Source: Bradyrhizobium sp.
GTDB lineage: Bacteria > Pseudomonadota > Alphaproteobacteria > Rhizobiales > Xanthobacteraceae
Assembly: GCF_016219575.1 (NCBI RefSeq)
Contig: NZ_JACRMG010000011.1
Coordinates: 1-47,979 of the forward strand
Reading direction: 5' to 3'
Length of the DNA: 47,979 nucleotides
A program made the translations under genes and the position numbers. Under the pieces are notes generated by a model that saw only the letters and a list, made by a program, of their open reading frames with translations, did no database searches and was not told where the DNA came from. Positions within the stretch are counted from its first letter, which is position 1, and each line of letters starts with the position of its first letter. Below are positions 35,408 to 45,743 of this stretch, in pieces.

Positions 35408-37816
35408 ATGAAGTTCACGCTCTCCTGGCTGAAGGAACATCTCGACACCGACGAGCCCCTGGAAAAGCTCGCCGACAAGCTCACCATGATCGGGCTGGAG
35501 GTCGAGAACATCGAGGACAAGACCAAGGCGCTGGCGCCGTTTTCCATCGCGCGCGTCATCTCGGCCGAGCAGCACCCGAACGCCGATCGCCTGCGCGTCT
35601 GCATGGTCGATACCGGCGACGGCGGCGCGCCGGTGCAGGTGGTCTGCGGCGCGCCGAACGCGCGCGCCGGCCTGGTCAGCGTGTTCTCGCCGCCCGGCAC
35701 CTATATTCCCGGCAAGAACATTACGCTCGGCGTCGGCACGATCCGCGGTGTCGAGAGCCGCGGCATGCTGTGCTCGGCAGCCGAGCTGCAGATTTCCGAG
35801 GACCATGACGGCATCATGGAGCTGCCGGCGGATGCGCCGGTCGGCAAGGGCTATGCCGAATGGGCGGGCCTCGGCGATCCCGTGATCGAGATCAACCTGA
35901 CGCCGAACCGGCAGGACTGCACCGGCGTGCACGGCATCGCACGCGACCTGTTCGCCGCCGACATGGGCAAGTTCAACGATCCCGCGATCAAGCCGGTCAA
36001 GGGCGAATTTCCCTGCCCGGTGCAGGTGACGGTCGAGGACGCGGCGCTTTGTCCGGGCTTTGCGCTGCGGCTGGTGCGCGGCGTCAGGAACGGCCCGTCG
36101 CCGGAATGGCTGCAGAAGCGCCTGACCTCGATCGGGCTGCGTCCGATCAACGCGCTGGTCGACATCACCAACTTCATGACGTTTGACCGCGGCCGCCCGC
36201 TGCATGTGTTCGACGCCAAGAAGGTGAAGGGAAATCTCACCATACGCCGGGCCCGCGCGGGCGAGAGCCTGCTCGCGCTCGACGGCCGCACCTACAATCT
36301 CGATCCCTCGATCTGCATCATCGCCGACGAGCACGGCGTTGAATCTCTTGCCGGCATCATGGGCGGCGAGACCTCGGGCTGCGACGAGAATACGTCGGAC
36401 GTGCTGATCGAATCGGCGCTGTGGAACGAGATCAACATCGCGCAGACCGGCCGCAAGCTCGGCATCAATTCGGATGCGCGCTACCGCTTCGAGCGCGGCG
36501 TCGATCCGGCCTTCATGGTGCCGGGGCTCGAGCTCGCCACACAGCTGGTGCTCGAGATGTGCGGCGGCACGCCCTCGGAGAACGTTGTGGTCGGCAGCCG
36601 CTTCGGCGAGGATCGCGTGATCGATTTCCCCGTCGGCGAGGTCAAGCGCCTTGCCGGGATCGATGTGCCGCTGGTCGAAATGAAGCGCATCCTCGCCCGG
36701 CTCGGCTTCATGGTGGCCGGCAGCGGGCCGGTGGTGAAAATTGCCGTACCCTCCTGGCGCAGCGATGCGCACGGCAAAGCCGACATCGTCGAGGAGATCG
36801 TCCGCATCTTCGGCATCGACAAGGTGCCGGAGACGCCGTTCGGCCGCGGCGAGGAACCGCGCAAGGCCGTGCTCACGCCGATGCAGCTGCGCACCCGCCG
36901 TGCCCGCCGCGCGCTGGCGGCGCGCGGCATGGTGGAAGCCGTGACGTGGTCGTTCATCGCCAAGCCCGCGGCGGAACTGTTCGGCGGCGGGCAGGCCGAG
37001 CTTGCGCTCGCCAATCCCATTGCCTCCGACCTCAGCGACATGCGGCCGAGCCTGCTGCCCGGCCTGATCGCAGCCTCGCAAGCCAACATCAATCGCGGTT
37101 CGTCCGACGTGGCACTGTTCGAAGTCGGGCAGATATTTGGGGGCGACAAGCCCAACGACCAGTTGATGGCTGCTTCCGGCGTGCGTCACGGCTTTGCTTC
37201 GTCGAAGGGCCTGGGCCGGCACTGGTCGGGCACCGCTGCCGCCGACGCGCTGGATGCCAAGGCCGACGCATTCGCCGTGCTCTCGGCTGCGGGCGCGCCG
37301 ATGCAGGCACTGCAGATCGTGCCCGGCGGCGCAAGCTGGCTGCATCCGGGCCGCTCCGGCACCATCCAGATCGGCCCTCAGAACGTGCTCGGCTATTTCG
37401 GCGAGCTCCACCCGCGCGCGCTGGAAGCACTCGGCGCCGATGGTCCCTTGATGGCCTTCGAGGTGATCCTCGACCGCATTCCCGAAGCCAAGCAGAGGGC
37501 CACCCGCGCCAAGCCGGTGCTGGAGCTCTCCGCGTTCCAGCCGGTGTCGCGCGACTTCGCCTTCATTGTCGATCGCAAGGTGAAGGCCGCCGACCTCGTG
37601 CGCGCGGCCCAGGGCGTGGACAAGAGGCTGATCACCGGCGTGAGCGTGTTCGACCTCTATGAGGGCAAGGGCATCGACCCCGACAAGAAGTCGCTGGCGA
37701 TTGCCGTGACGATCCAGCCGCGCGAGAAGACGATGACCGATCAGGAAATCGACGCGGTCGCGGCCAAGATCGTCGCCGAGGTCACGAAGAAGACTGGTGG
37801 AACCTTGCGCGGATGA
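35408..37816 (+). CDS. pheT: phenylalanine--tRNA ligase beta subunit
   Basis: An 802-residue subunit with all domains: N-terminal tRNA-binding OB fold ([14 protein letters not shown], about 55-70; [10 protein letters not shown]), B3/B4 (the editing site region, [20 protein letters not shown] onward), B5 (about 400-475), the catalytic-like core, and the C-terminal FDX-ACB (anticodon binding) domain from about residue 705 ([16 protein letters not shown]). Length is normal. The stop overlaps the next gene's start (ATGA). Confidence 0.98.
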   Translation: MKFTLSWLKEHLDTDEPLEKLADKLTMIGLEVENIEDKTKALAPFSIARVISAEQHPNADRLRVCMVDTGDGGAPVQVVCGAPNARAGLVSVFSPPGTYIPGKNITLGVGTIRGVESRGMLCSAAELQISEDHDGIMELPADAPVGKGYAEWAGLGDPVIEINLTPNRQDCTGVHGIARDLFAADMGKFNDPAIKPVKGEFPCPVQVTVEDAALCPGFALRLVRGVRNGPSPEWLQKRLTSIGLRPINALVDITNFMTFDRGRPLHVFDAKKVKGNLTIRRARAGESLLALDGRTYNLDPSICIIADEHGVESLAGIMGGETSGCDENTSDVLIESALWNEINIAQTGRKLGINSDARYRFERGVDPAFMVPGLELATQLVLEMCGGTPSENVVVGSRFGEDRVIDFPVGEVKRLAGIDVPLVEMKRILARLGFMVAGSGPVVKIAVPSWRSDAHGKADIVEEIVRIFGIDKVPETPFGRGEEPRKAVLTPMQLRTRRARRALAARGMVEAVTWSFIAKPAAELFGGGQAELALANPIASDLSDMRPSLLPGLIAASQANINRGSSDVALFEVGQIFGGDKPNDQLMAASGVRHGFASSKGLGRHWSGTAAADALDAKADAFAVLSAAGAPMQALQIVPGGASWLHPGRSGTIQIGPQNVLGYFGELHPRALEALGADGPLMAFEVILDRIPEAKQRATRAKPVLELSAFQPVSRDFAFIVDRKVKAADLVRAAQGVDKRLITGVSVFDLYEGKGIDPDKKSLAIAVTIQPREKTMTDQEIDAVAAKIVAEVTKKTGGTLRG

Positions 37817-38589
37817 GTCTTTCCGGGCTCATCCCGACTGATCTCACCACCTTCGCGGCGATCGCTATCTGCCTCATCGCCTTCGTCTCCGGCACGGCGC
37901 GCGGATTTTCCGGCTTCGGCTCCGCGCTGATCTTCATGCCGCTCGCGAGCAGCATGGCCGCGCCAACACTCGTCGCGGCACTGCTGCTCATCATCGATTT
38001 CGTGGCGGCGCTGCCGCTGCTGCCCAATGCGTGGAAGCAGGCGGACCGCAAGGCCACCGCCGTGATGGCGGCAGGCGCACTGATCGGCGTGCCCATCGGC
38101 ACCTACTTCCTGACCCGGCTCGATCCCGTGACCACGCGATGGATCATCTCGGGCTTCGTTGCCGCGCTGCTGGTGCTCTTGCTGTCCGGCTGGCGCTACC
38201 GCGGCGGCGAGCATGCCTCGATTTCCATCGGTGTCGGCGGCCTTGCCGGCTTCTGCAGCGGCCTCGCGCAGACCGGCGGCCCGCCGATCGTCGGCTACTG
38301 GCTGGGGCGACCGATCCCGTCCGTGATTGCGCGCGCCAACATCGTGCTGTTCTTCGGCGCCTCGGACTTCTTCTCCGCCGCCGCCTATGCGGCAAGCGGC
38401 CTGATCAACGCCGATGCGATCAAGTTCGCCCTGGTGGTCGGGCCGGTCTACGCGATCGGCGTGTGGTTCGGGGCCTCGCTGTTCGGCCGCGCCAGCGAGA
38501 CCGTCTTCCGCACGATCTGCTACGCGCTGATCGCAGCCGCCGTCATCATCGGGCTGCCTGCGCTCGATGGCGTGCTGCGCTCGTCGTAA
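37813..38589 (+). CDS. TauE/SafE (TSUP) family membrane transporter
   Basis: A 258-residue membrane protein with about eight helices and the TSUP repeats: [20 protein letters not shown] in the first half, [22 protein letters not shown] in the second. The family exports or imports sulfite, sulfoacetate and other small organosulfur or carboxylic anions. The start overlaps the pheT stop by the ATGA arrangement. It ends 44 bases inside the converging Dph6-like gene. Substrate unknown; link to PheRS is likely only positional. Confidence 0.92.
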   Translation: MSLSGLIPTDLTTFAAIAICLIAFVSGTARGFSGFGSALIFMPLASSMAAPTLVAALLLIIDFVAALPLLPNAWKQADRKATAVMAAGALIGVPIGTYFLTRLDPVTTRWIISGFVAALLVLLLSGWRYRGGEHASISIGVGGLAGFCSGLAQTGGPPIVGYWLGRPIPSVIARANIVLFFGASDFFSAAAYAASGLINADAIKFALVVGPVYAIGVWFGASLFGRASETVFRTICYALIAAAVIIGLPALDGVLRSS

Positions 38590-39268
38590 GCAGGAGATCG
38601 CAATAGGCATAGCCGTCGCGGATGACGCGCTCGCCGGTCTCGACGGGCAGTTGCCGCGAGAATATCGGCCCCGCCACTACGCAGGTGTGGAATTCGCCAT
38701 TTTCCCCGCAGGGGTCGACGCCATCGGGGAGATCGGCAAGCAGCTGCGCGTCGAACCTGCGGCCGGCGAAATCCGCCGGCAGTTTCTTCAGATCGACGGT
38801 CGCAAGATACGCCTCCAGCCCGCTGGCGATCATGGCCTGCGCCAGCGCCGGCGTCGGACGATCCCACAACGGAAAGACGGGCGTGATCCCGGTGCCGGCC
38901 AGCTTCTGCTCGCGGTAGGCGCGGATGTCGGCGAGGTACAGATCGCCGAAGATCATGTGGGTGATGCCGTCGCGCACTGCGTTTGCGACCGCCTCGCCCA
39001 TCCGCGCCTCGTAGATTTCATTCGGGCATGGGTAGGGAATCGACACGATCCGTGGTGGCAGGCCCGCCGCCTCGCACTGCGCCCGCAGGATTTCCTGGCG
39101 CACGCCATGAATCGAAACGCGCTCGAACGTTTCGGTCACGGTGGTCAGCGCGCCCACCACGTCGAACTCGCCGGCACGGCTTACCTCATGAAGCGAGAAT
39201 GCACTGTCCTTGCCGCTGGACCAGGAGATCAGCGCCTTGGGCCTGGCCTTGGACTCGGACCTTGGCAT
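38546..39268 (-). CDS. diphthine--ammonia ligase-like ATP pyrophosphatase (Dph6/DUF71)
   Basis: A 240-residue PP-loop ATPase: PKALISWSSGKDSAFSLHEV (residues 10-29) carries the SGGKDS-type motif, then IPYPCPNEIYEARM, IFGDLYLADIRAYREQK and NGEFHTCVVAGPIF, all as in Dph6-like proteins. Eukaryotic/archaeal Dph6 amidates diphthine on EF-2; bacteria have no diphthamide, so the bacterial job is unknown. Start ATG 39268 overlaps the stop of the upstream amine oxidase gene (ATGA). C-terminal 44 bases overlap the TSUP gene on the other strand. Confidence 0.9.
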   Translation of the reverse strand: MPRSESKARPKALISWSSGKDSAFSLHEVSRAGEFDVVGALTTVTETFERVSIHGVRQEILRAQCEAAGLPPRIVSIPYPCPNEIYEARMGEAVANAVRDGITHMIFGDLYLADIRAYREQKLAGTGITPVFPLWDRPTPALAQAMIASGLEAYLATVDLKKLPADFAGRRFDAQLLADLPDGVDPCGENGEFHTCVVAGPIFSRQLPVETGERVIRDGYAYCDLLLTTSAARHRAQAAR

Positions 39269-40689
39269 CAGTTGAGCGAGGCCCCCGGCATTCCGGCGCG
39301 CGGCGGCCCGGCCGGCTGCCGCCGCTTCACGGCCGGCGCCTGCCTTGCGGGATCCTCGCGCAGGGCGCCGATCCGGCGCAACGCGGCCTCGGCGGCGCGC
39401 TCGCCGCTTTCCCAGGCACCGTCGACCGTGCCCCACAGCGTTTCATGCGTGGCTTCGCCCGCGAAATACATGCAGCCGACCGGCTCGCTCAGTGCCTTGC
39501 GCGACGCCTGCGCGGCGGGAGGCGCCACCGACATCGCGCCCTGTACATAGGGCGCGGCGTTCCAGCGGGTGGCACTGGATTTTTTCACGACCTTCGCGAG
39601 GTCGCTGCCGAACATCTTCGTCAGCCATTCGATGGCAAATGCAACCATCGCGGCCTCGCCTTGCGCGGAGAGATCGCGGCCGAAGGAGCCGCCGACATCG
39701 ATCGAGCACAGCGAGGACGAGCCCATATTGGCGTAGAGCAGCGCCGTCCGCGTCGAATTGCTCTGCTCGATCAGAATGTCGTCGCGCGCCAGCCCGAGCG
39801 GATTGCCGGGCATCTGCAGCGCGATGTGGTCGTAACTGCCGAGACCGAGCTTCGCAGCGGCGTCGAGCGTGCGCTTGGGGATATCGGGCGCAAACCTGAT
39901 GGTGCCGCTCGCCAGCACGTTGCTCGACACCGTGATGATGGCGGCGCGCGCCGTGATCTTGCCGGCCGGTGTCTGCACGATCGCGTCGCGGTTGCCCCAC
40001 TCGATGCGGCTGACCGGCGTCGACAGCGACAGCGGCAGCGGCTCGGAAAGCTTGGCGATCAGCGCACCCAGCCCCTGCCGGCAGGCAATGGCGGAGTTGC
40101 GATCCAGCGCGCGGACCTTGTCGATGACGGAGATGTCCTTGAGATCCTTGCCGGCAAAGCCGGCCCCCAGCACGAACTCGGCCGTACCGGCCCAGTCGCC
40201 GAGCTCCTTTGGCATCACCGACGCGCAGGAGACGTCGAATTTGCGCGAGGCCTCATCGATGGCGCGGTTGGCCTTGACCAGCGCGGCCAGAAAATCCTCC
40301 GTCTCGCTGGCGCGTGCGTTGCGGCGGCCGATACGGATCTTCTGCCCCGAAGGCGCCGGCATGATCTCGAGCCCGGCGGCGCGGCCGAGCTTGATCATCG
40401 GGTTGGTCTCGGGATTGTGGATCCAGCGGGCGCCGCGGTCGAACGGCACGTCGAAGGTCGAGATATCCGTGATGCAGCGGCCGCCGACCTGGCTTGCCGC
40501 CTCCACCACGATCACCTTGCGGTTGGCGGCGGCGATCCGCCGCGCTGCAGCGATGCCGGCCGCACCGGCGCCGATCACGACAATATCGGCATCGCGCGGC
40601 AGCGGCGCCCCCCAGGCCGGCCGGCCAAGGACGGGCATGGCCGCCACGACCGCGGACGCCGACAGGAAGTTGCGGCGCGTCATTGTCAT
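39268..40689 (-). CDS. Tat-exported flavin amine oxidase
   Basis: A 473-residue FAD-dependent amine oxidase. A Tat signal opens it (TRRNFLSASAVVAAMPVLG). Mature part: ADIVVIGAGAAGIAAARRI (FAD beta-alpha-beta), EAASQVGGRC, a GARWIHNPETNP element, and the C-terminal flavin site YFAGEATHETLWGTVDGAWESGERAA. The monoamine oxidase/polyamine oxidase family; substrate unknown. ATG 40689 was selected (GGAAAC upstream); ATG 40683 is two codons in. The C-terminus has a Pro/Arg/Ala-rich tail. Coupled by overlap to the Dph6-like gene. Confidence 0.9.
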   Translation of the reverse strand: MTMTRRNFLSASAVVAAMPVLGRPAWGAPLPRDADIVVIGAGAAGIAAARRIAAANRKVIVVEAASQVGGRCITDISTFDVPFDRGARWIHNPETNPMIKLGRAAGLEIMPAPSGQKIRIGRRNARASETEDFLAALVKANRAIDEASRKFDVSCASVMPKELGDWAGTAEFVLGAGFAGKDLKDISVIDKVRALDRNSAIACRQGLGALIAKLSEPLPLSLSTPVSRIEWGNRDAIVQTPAGKITARAAIITVSSNVLASGTIRFAPDIPKRTLDAAAKLGLGSYDHIALQMPGNPLGLARDDILIEQSNSTRTALLYANMGSSSLCSIDVGGSFGRDLSAQGEAAMVAFAIEWLTKMFGSDLAKVVKKSSATRWNAAPYVQGAMSVAPPAAQASRKALSEPVGCMYFAGEATHETLWGTVDGAWESGERAAEAALRRIGALREDPARQAPAVKRRQPAGPPRAGMPGASLN

Positions 40690-40877
40690 GTCATGGTTTC
40701 CGGGCGCTTGAGACCGCTGAGAACATGTGGCGAACCTTGCCGCAATCGTACGGAAGCAGCAACACTCTTGGTGAATCAATCATGATTGATCCCCGCAGGC
40801 GATGAACTGAATTGCAACGGCTTTCGACCATGATAAGGAGGGAAAACGGCGGTTCCAAAACCGCTGGGGGGAAGTTT

Positions 40878-41909
40878 ATGGGAGTGATGCTCGATACGGT
40901 TGGTCAGTGGATCGCGAGCTACCTGCAGAAGGAAGTTCCGGGCTACGAGCCGTTCACGCCGAGCGATCCGGATCATCTTCGCGGCATCATCCAGCCGGGT
41001 GACGTGCTGCTGGTCGAAGGCAACAACCGGATTTCCGGCATCATCAAGTACCTGACGCAGTCGACCTGGTCGCATGCCGCGCTGTATGTCGGCCCGGTTG
41101 ACGGCGCCTTCGAGCCCGATGGCGAGCCGCATGTGCTGATCGAGGCCAACATCGGCGAGGGCGTCACCTCGGCGCCGCTGTCGAAGTACTTCTCCTACCA
41201 CACCCGCGTCAGCCGCCCGGTCGGTCTTTCATGGGAAGACCGCCATACGGTCTGCCGCTATGCCATCAACCGGATCGGCTTCGGCTACGACACCAAGAAC
41301 ATCGTCGATCTGATGCGGTTCCTGATTCCGCTACCGGTGCCGCAACGCTGGCGCCGCCGCATGATCGCGTTCGGGTCGGGCGATCCCACCAAGATCATCT
41401 GCTCGGCACTGATCGCACAGGCCTTCGACGCAGTACGCTATCCGATCCTGCCCAAGATCACGAAGGCCGGCTCGCGGCGCGCGCGCAAGGAAATCCTGCA
41501 CATCCGCGACTCCTCGCTCTACATGCCGCGCGACTTCGATATCTCGCCCTATTTCGAAATCGTCAAACCCACCATCGTGAACGGCTTCGACTATCTCAGC
41601 CTTCACTGGGCCGACAAGCAGAAGCCGCTCGAGGAGGTAGCGGGCGAATTCGGTGTGTTTCAGGAAGAGGTCTGGTCGCCGCCGCTTGTTCCTGAAGAGA
41701 TTGACGAAGAGGCGCCGGTTTCTATGGCGGTTGCGGAAGTGACCATGGTCGCGATCGAGGAGACCCGGGTCGAAGAAATCGTGGTCGAAGAAGCGGTAGT
41801 AGAGCGCGTCAGGGTCACCGAGCACTTCCTGGCCGTCGAATATATTCCGGTGCGCGTACCCGACCGCCGCTCCCGACCGCGCTGCGCGAGAGCCGAACTG
41901 ACGGCCTGA
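40878..41909 (+). CDS. YiiX-like NlpC/P60-superfamily cysteine hydrolase
   Basis: A 343-residue protein, the first 220 or so forming the YiiX/YebB-like papain-fold: IIQPGDVLLVEGNNRISGIIKYLTQSTWSHAALYVG contains the catalytic His after PGDVLL (circularly permuted order), and KIICSALIAQAFDAV carries the Cys. The permuted NlpC/P60 enzymes cut amides or lipid esters; no signal peptide is seen. The C-terminal about 70 residues are Glu/Val-rich and look disordered. ATG 40878 has a GGGGGGAAG S/D; the open frame 22 codons upstream is not preferred. Confidence 0.85.
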   Translation: MGVMLDTVGQWIASYLQKEVPGYEPFTPSDPDHLRGIIQPGDVLLVEGNNRISGIIKYLTQSTWSHAALYVGPVDGAFEPDGEPHVLIEANIGEGVTSAPLSKYFSYHTRVSRPVGLSWEDRHTVCRYAINRIGFGYDTKNIVDLMRFLIPLPVPQRWRRRMIAFGSGDPTKIICSALIAQAFDAVRYPILPKITKAGSRRARKEILHIRDSSLYMPRDFDISPYFEIVKPTIVNGFDYLSLHWADKQKPLEEVAGEFGVFQEEVWSPPLVPEEIDEEAPVSMAVAEVTMVAIEETRVEEIVVEEAVVERVRVTEHFLAVEYIPVRVPDRRSRPRCARAELTA

Positions 41910-42008
41910 AGCCTGGCCGAACCGGCCGCGGCCGGATTCTCATGCCCCTTGACGATGCTCAAGGACAATGCCCGCCCCGCTGCTATTTGCAAAAAAGGGG
42001 TTGGCGGC

Positions 42009-42284
42009 CTACCGGTCCGACCGGCCGATGACTTCCATCAATTCCGTTATCTTCTGGCGCTGATCGGCCTTGTTGCCGCTGGCGATTGCATGCTCGACGC
42101 AATGGGCGACGTGGTCCCGCAACACCTCCTCTTCGACGCGCCGCAGCGCAGCGCGCACCGCCGATATCTGCGTGACGATGTCGATGCAGTAGCGGTCCTC
42201 GTCGACCATCTTCGAGAGGCCGCGGACCTGGCCCTCGATCCGGCTCAGGCGTTTCTGACAGGAAGCCTTGATGTCTCTTCGCAT
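42009..42284 (-). CDS. csoR: copper-sensing repressor, CsoR family
   Basis: A 91-residue four-helix repressor. The Cu(I) ligands Cys33, His58 and Cys62 are present with CsoR spacing (RYCIDIVTQI; LRDHVAHCVEH), as opposed to RcnR/FrmR patterns. N-terminal RLSRIEGQVRGLSKMV is the family hallmark. It binds DNA in the absence of copper and represses the adjoining copper ATPase and probably itself. The operator lies 9 bases upstream of its start. Confidence 0.93.
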   Translation of the reverse strand: MRRDIKASCQKRLSRIEGQVRGLSKMVDEDRYCIDIVTQISAVRAALRRVEEEVLRDHVAHCVEHAIASGNKADQRQKITELMEVIGRSDR

Positions 42285-42292
42285 GGAGCCTA

Positions 42293-42311
42293 TATACCCC
42301 TACAGGGTATA
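42293..42311. promoter_or_regulatory. CsoR operator between csoR and the copper ATPase
   Basis: TATACCC (42293-42299) and GGGTATA (42305-42311) form an inverted repeat with a 5-base spacer CTACA. It resembles the GC-centred TACCCC..GGGGTA CsoR boxes. It is the only strong palindrome in the 52-base divergent gap, so it should control both genes. Confidence 0.88.
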
Positions 42312-42336
42312 GGTTTCAAGGCCGGAGATTTTCGAG

Positions 42337-44775
42337 ATGACCGGGATGGATGACGGCGCGGCAGAAGGTGGAAAGTGCGGTTGCGGGGCTAAGGCGGCGG
42401 CAACGGAAGCGAAGGCCGGCTGTTGCGGCGGACATGGCGACCACGCCGGGCACGGTCATCATCACCATCACGCTGGCCACGCTGCGGGCGTGCTCGATCC
42501 CGTCTGCGGCATGACGGTCGATCCGGCGACGTCAAAGCACCGCTTTGACCACGAGGGCACGACGTATCACTTCTGCTCCGCCGGCTGCCGCACCAAATTT
42601 GCCGCCGACCCCGCGAAGTATCTGGAAAAGTCCGCGGCGCCGCCGGCCGACCTGCCGGAAGGCACGATCTACACCTGCCCGATGCATCCCGAGATTCGCC
42701 AGGTCGGGCCGGGCAGCTGCCCGATCTGCGGCATGGCGCTGGAGCCGGAAGTGGCGAGCCTCGATGCAGGGCCCAACCCCGAGCTTGCCGACATGACGCG
42801 GCGCTTCTGGATCGGCGCGGCTCTTTCGGCGCCGGCGGTGGTGCTGGAAATGGGCGGACATCTCGCCGGATCCCATGGCTGGGTCGACCAGACCCTGTCG
42901 AACTGGATCCAGTTCGTGTTCGCCACGCCGGTGGTGCTGTGGGCTGGCTGGCCATTCTTCGTGCGCGGCTGGCAATCCCTGCAGACGCGCAATCTCAACA
43001 TGTTCACGCTGATCGCGATGGGAACGGGCGTGGCCTGGCTCTACAGCGTGATCGGCACGATTGCGCCGCAGGTCTTCCCCGCGACGTTTCGCGGCCATGG
43101 CGGCGCCGTGGCCGTGTATTTCGAGGCGGCCGCCGTCATCACCGTGCTGGTGCTGCTCGGCCAGGTACTGGAGCTGCGGGCGCGCGAAGCAACCTCCGGC
43201 GCGATCAAGGCATTGCTGCAGCTTGCACCCAAGACCGCACGCCGGATCGGCGACGAAGGCCATGAGCATGAGGTGGAGATCGAAAGCCTCGCCGTCGGCG
43301 ACAGGCTGCGGGTGAGGCCAGGCGAGAAGGTGCCGGTGGATGGCGTCATCCTGGAGGGACGCTCGTCGCTGGATGAATCGCTGGTCACGGGCGAATCCAT
43401 GCCGGTGACCAAGGAAGCGGGCACACGGGTGATCGCGGGCACGCTCAATCAATCCGGCGGCTTCGTGATGCGCGCCGACAAGGTCGGGCGCGACACGCTG
43501 CTCTCGCAGATCGTGCAGATGGTGGCGGACGCGCAGCGTTCGCGCGCGCCGATCCAGCGGCTGGCCGATCAGGTGGCCGGCTGGTTCGTACCGACCGTGA
43601 TCGCCGTTGCCATTGCCGCCTTCGCCGCCTGGGCGTGGTTCGGCCCGGAGCCGCGCATGGCCTTTGGCCTCGTCGCCGCAGTGAGCGTGCTCATCATCGC
43701 CTGCCCCTGCGCGCTGGGACTGGCGACGCCGATGTCGATCATGGTCGGCGTCGGGCGCGGCGCGCAGGCCGGCGTGCTCATCAAGAACGCCGAGGCGCTG
43801 GAGCGCATGGAGAAGATCGACACGCTGGTAGTCGACAAGACGGGCACGTTGACCGAGGGCAAGCCGAAGGCGGTTGCTATCGTGCCGGCCGTTGGATTTG
43901 AGGAAGGCGACATCCTGCGCCTTGCCGCCAGCGTCGAGCAGGCGAGCGAGCATCCGCTGGCGGACGCAGTCGTGCGGGCCGCGAAGGAACGCGGATTTGC
44001 ATTGAGCAAGGTGGAAGAATTCGATTCGCCGACCGGCAAAGGTGCGATCGGCAGGGTCGACGGCAAGATCATCGCGCTCGGCAACGCCAGATATCTCGCG
44101 TCGATCGGTGTCGCCACGACGGCGCTCGACGCCGAGAGCGAACGGCTGCGCGGCGACGGTGCGACCGTCATCAACCTGGCCGTCGACGGCAAGCTCGCCG
44201 GCCTCTTTGCCATTGCCGATCCCGTGAAGGCATCCACGCCGGCTGCGCTGACGGCGCTCGCCGCCGAAGGCATCAAGGTAATCATGCTGACCGGCGACAA
44301 CCGCACGACGGCTCAGGCCGTTGCGCGCAAGCTTGGCATTGCCGACGTCGAGGCGGAAGTGCTGCCTGACCAGAAGAGCGCAGTCGTCGCCAGGCTGAAA
44401 AAGGCCGGGCGGATCGTCGCCATGGCCGGCGACGGCGTCAACGACGCGCCGGCCCTTGCCGCGGCCGAAGTCGGCATCGCCATGGGAACCGGCACCGACG
44501 TGGCGATGGAAAGCGCCGGCGTCACCCTGCTGAAGGGCGATCTCGGCGGCATCGTGCGCGCGCGAAAGCTGTCGCAGGCGACGATGCGCAATATCCGGCA
44601 GAACCTGTTCTTTGCCTTCATCTACAATGCGGCGGGAATTCCCATCGCCGCGGGCATTCTCTATCCGGCGTTCGGTCTCCTGCTGTCGCCGATCATCGCA
44701 GCCGCCGCGATGGCGCTGTCGTCGGTGAGCGTGGTCGGCAATGCGCTGCGGCTGCGCGTGACGCGGCTGGATTAG
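42337..44775 (+). CDS. copper-exporting P1B-type ATPase with YHS and metal-binding N-terminal domains
   Basis: An 812-residue ATPase that pumps Cu(I) out of the cytoplasm. In place of HMA domains the N-terminus has a Cys-rich then His-rich segment ([26 protein letters not shown]), a YHS domain ([10 protein letters not shown], about 54-95) and a heavy-metal-binding motif TCPMHPEI...[12 protein letters not shown]. The pump: TGES, the Cu site CPC at 456-458, phosphorylation Asp500 in [21 protein letters not shown] and C-terminal membrane helices. ATG 42346 is an alternative start. Regulated by CsoR. Confidence 0.94.
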   Translation: MTGMDDGAAEGGKCGCGAKAAATEAKAGCCGGHGDHAGHGHHHHHAGHAAGVLDPVCGMTVDPATSKHRFDHEGTTYHFCSAGCRTKFAADPAKYLEKSAAPPADLPEGTIYTCPMHPEIRQVGPGSCPICGMALEPEVASLDAGPNPELADMTRRFWIGAALSAPAVVLEMGGHLAGSHGWVDQTLSNWIQFVFATPVVLWAGWPFFVRGWQSLQTRNLNMFTLIAMGTGVAWLYSVIGTIAPQVFPATFRGHGGAVAVYFEAAAVITVLVLLGQVLELRAREATSGAIKALLQLAPKTARRIGDEGHEHEVEIESLAVGDRLRVRPGEKVPVDGVILEGRSSLDESLVTGESMPVTKEAGTRVIAGTLNQSGGFVMRADKVGRDTLLSQIVQMVADAQRSRAPIQRLADQVAGWFVPTVIAVAIAAFAAWAWFGPEPRMAFGLVAAVSVLIIACPCALGLATPMSIMVGVGRGAQAGVLIKNAEALERMEKIDTLVVDKTGTLTEGKPKAVAIVPAVGFEEGDILRLAASVEQASEHPLADAVVRAAKERGFALSKVEEFDSPTGKGAIGRVDGKIIALGNARYLASIGVATTALDAESERLRGDGATVINLAVDGKLAGLFAIADPVKASTPAALTALAAEGIKVIMLTGDNRTTAQAVARKLGIADVEAEVLPDQKSAVVARLKKAGRIVAMAGDGVNDAPALAAAEVGIAMGTGTDVAMESAGVTLLKGDLGGIVRARKLSQATMRNIRQNLFFAFIYNAAGIPIAAGILYPAFGLLLSPIIAAAAMALSSVSVVGNALRLRVTRLD

Positions 44776-44788
44776 CAGGCGGCGAAGG

Positions 44789-45736
44789 TCACGCCGCCCT
44801 CGCCGCCGTGCCGCAGGGAAGGCCGGCGCGCGCGAGCCCGCCATAGAGCGCCTCGTCCGGCATTTCCGCGCGCAGGATTTTGCGCACCGCAATCAGTTTT
44901 CCCAGATCGATGCCGGTCGGAAATCCCTTGCTCTCGCACAGGAACACCAGATCCTCGAACACGACATTGCCGGTGGCGCCCGGCGCGAACGTACAGCCGC
45001 CGAGGCCGCCGAGCGAGCCGTCCAGCACCCGCGCACCGGCATCGAGCGCGGCGGATGCATTGGCAATGCCCATGCCGCGGGTGTCGTGCAGATGCACGCA
45101 GACCGGCTTGGAGCCTGCGATCTTCACCACGGCCCGGGTGAGGTCGCCGACTTGCCTGGGTCCGGCATAGCCGACGGTGTCGGCAACCACGACCATGTCG
45201 ACGCCTGCCTCATAGAGTTTTTCGGCGATCCGGATCACCTCGCCGGGATCGACATCGCCGACGATCGAGCAACCCAGCGCCATCGAAATCGCGGCGTTGA
45301 CGACCGGCTTGTGCGCGCTGGCGTTGCGCAGCTCGACCATTCGCCTGACGTTGGCAATGGCGGATTCGCGGGAGCGGTTGGCATTGGCCTGGCTGTGCTC
45401 CTCGGTGGCGGACACGACGGAGGCAATTTCGGCAACGCCGCTCTCCAGCGCCTCGTTGACTCCGCGCTCGTTCAGCGCCAGCGCGATGCCATGGGCGCCC
45501 GGCAACGAGGCAATCGTCGCGACGACCTCGCGGACATCGACGAACTGCGGAAAGGTCTTTGCCGGCAGGAACGAGCCGACCTCGAAATGCCGGACACCGG
45601 CGGCATATTCTTCGCGGATCCATTGCTGCTTGGCGGCCGTAGAGGGGAATTTCTTCACCAGCTGCAGGCCGTCGCGCAGGCCCACTTCACGCAGGACGAC
45701 ACGGTTGCTCGGGTAGACATCCTGATAGCGGGTCAT
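44789..45736 (-). CDS. hydroxymethylglutaryl-CoA lyase family protein
   Basis: A 315-residue HMGL-like aldolase (TIM barrel). LREVGLRDGLQLVKKFPS (residues 15-32) holds the conserved D-G-L-Q; VGSFLPAKTFPQF, GCSIVGDVDPGEV and HLHDTRGMGIANASAAL (metal His-x-His) follow; GGLGGCTFAPGATGNVVFED holds the mobile-loop Cys. It most likely cleaves HMG-CoA or a related 3-hydroxyacid CoA such as citramalyl-CoA to acetyl-CoA plus a keto acid. It lies 7 bases after the CoA-transferase stop; the pair is surely one operon. Confidence 0.92.
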   Translation of the reverse strand: MTRYQDVYPSNRVVLREVGLRDGLQLVKKFPSTAAKQQWIREEYAAGVRHFEVGSFLPAKTFPQFVDVREVVATIASLPGAHGIALALNERGVNEALESGVAEIASVVSATEEHSQANANRSRESAIANVRRMVELRNASAHKPVVNAAISMALGCSIVGDVDPGEVIRIAEKLYEAGVDMVVVADTVGYAGPRQVGDLTRAVVKIAGSKPVCVHLHDTRGMGIANASAALDAGARVLDGSLGGLGGCTFAPGATGNVVFEDLVFLCESKGFPTGIDLGKLIAVRKILRAEMPDEALYGGLARAGLPCGTAARAA

Positions 45737-45743
45737 GAAAACC

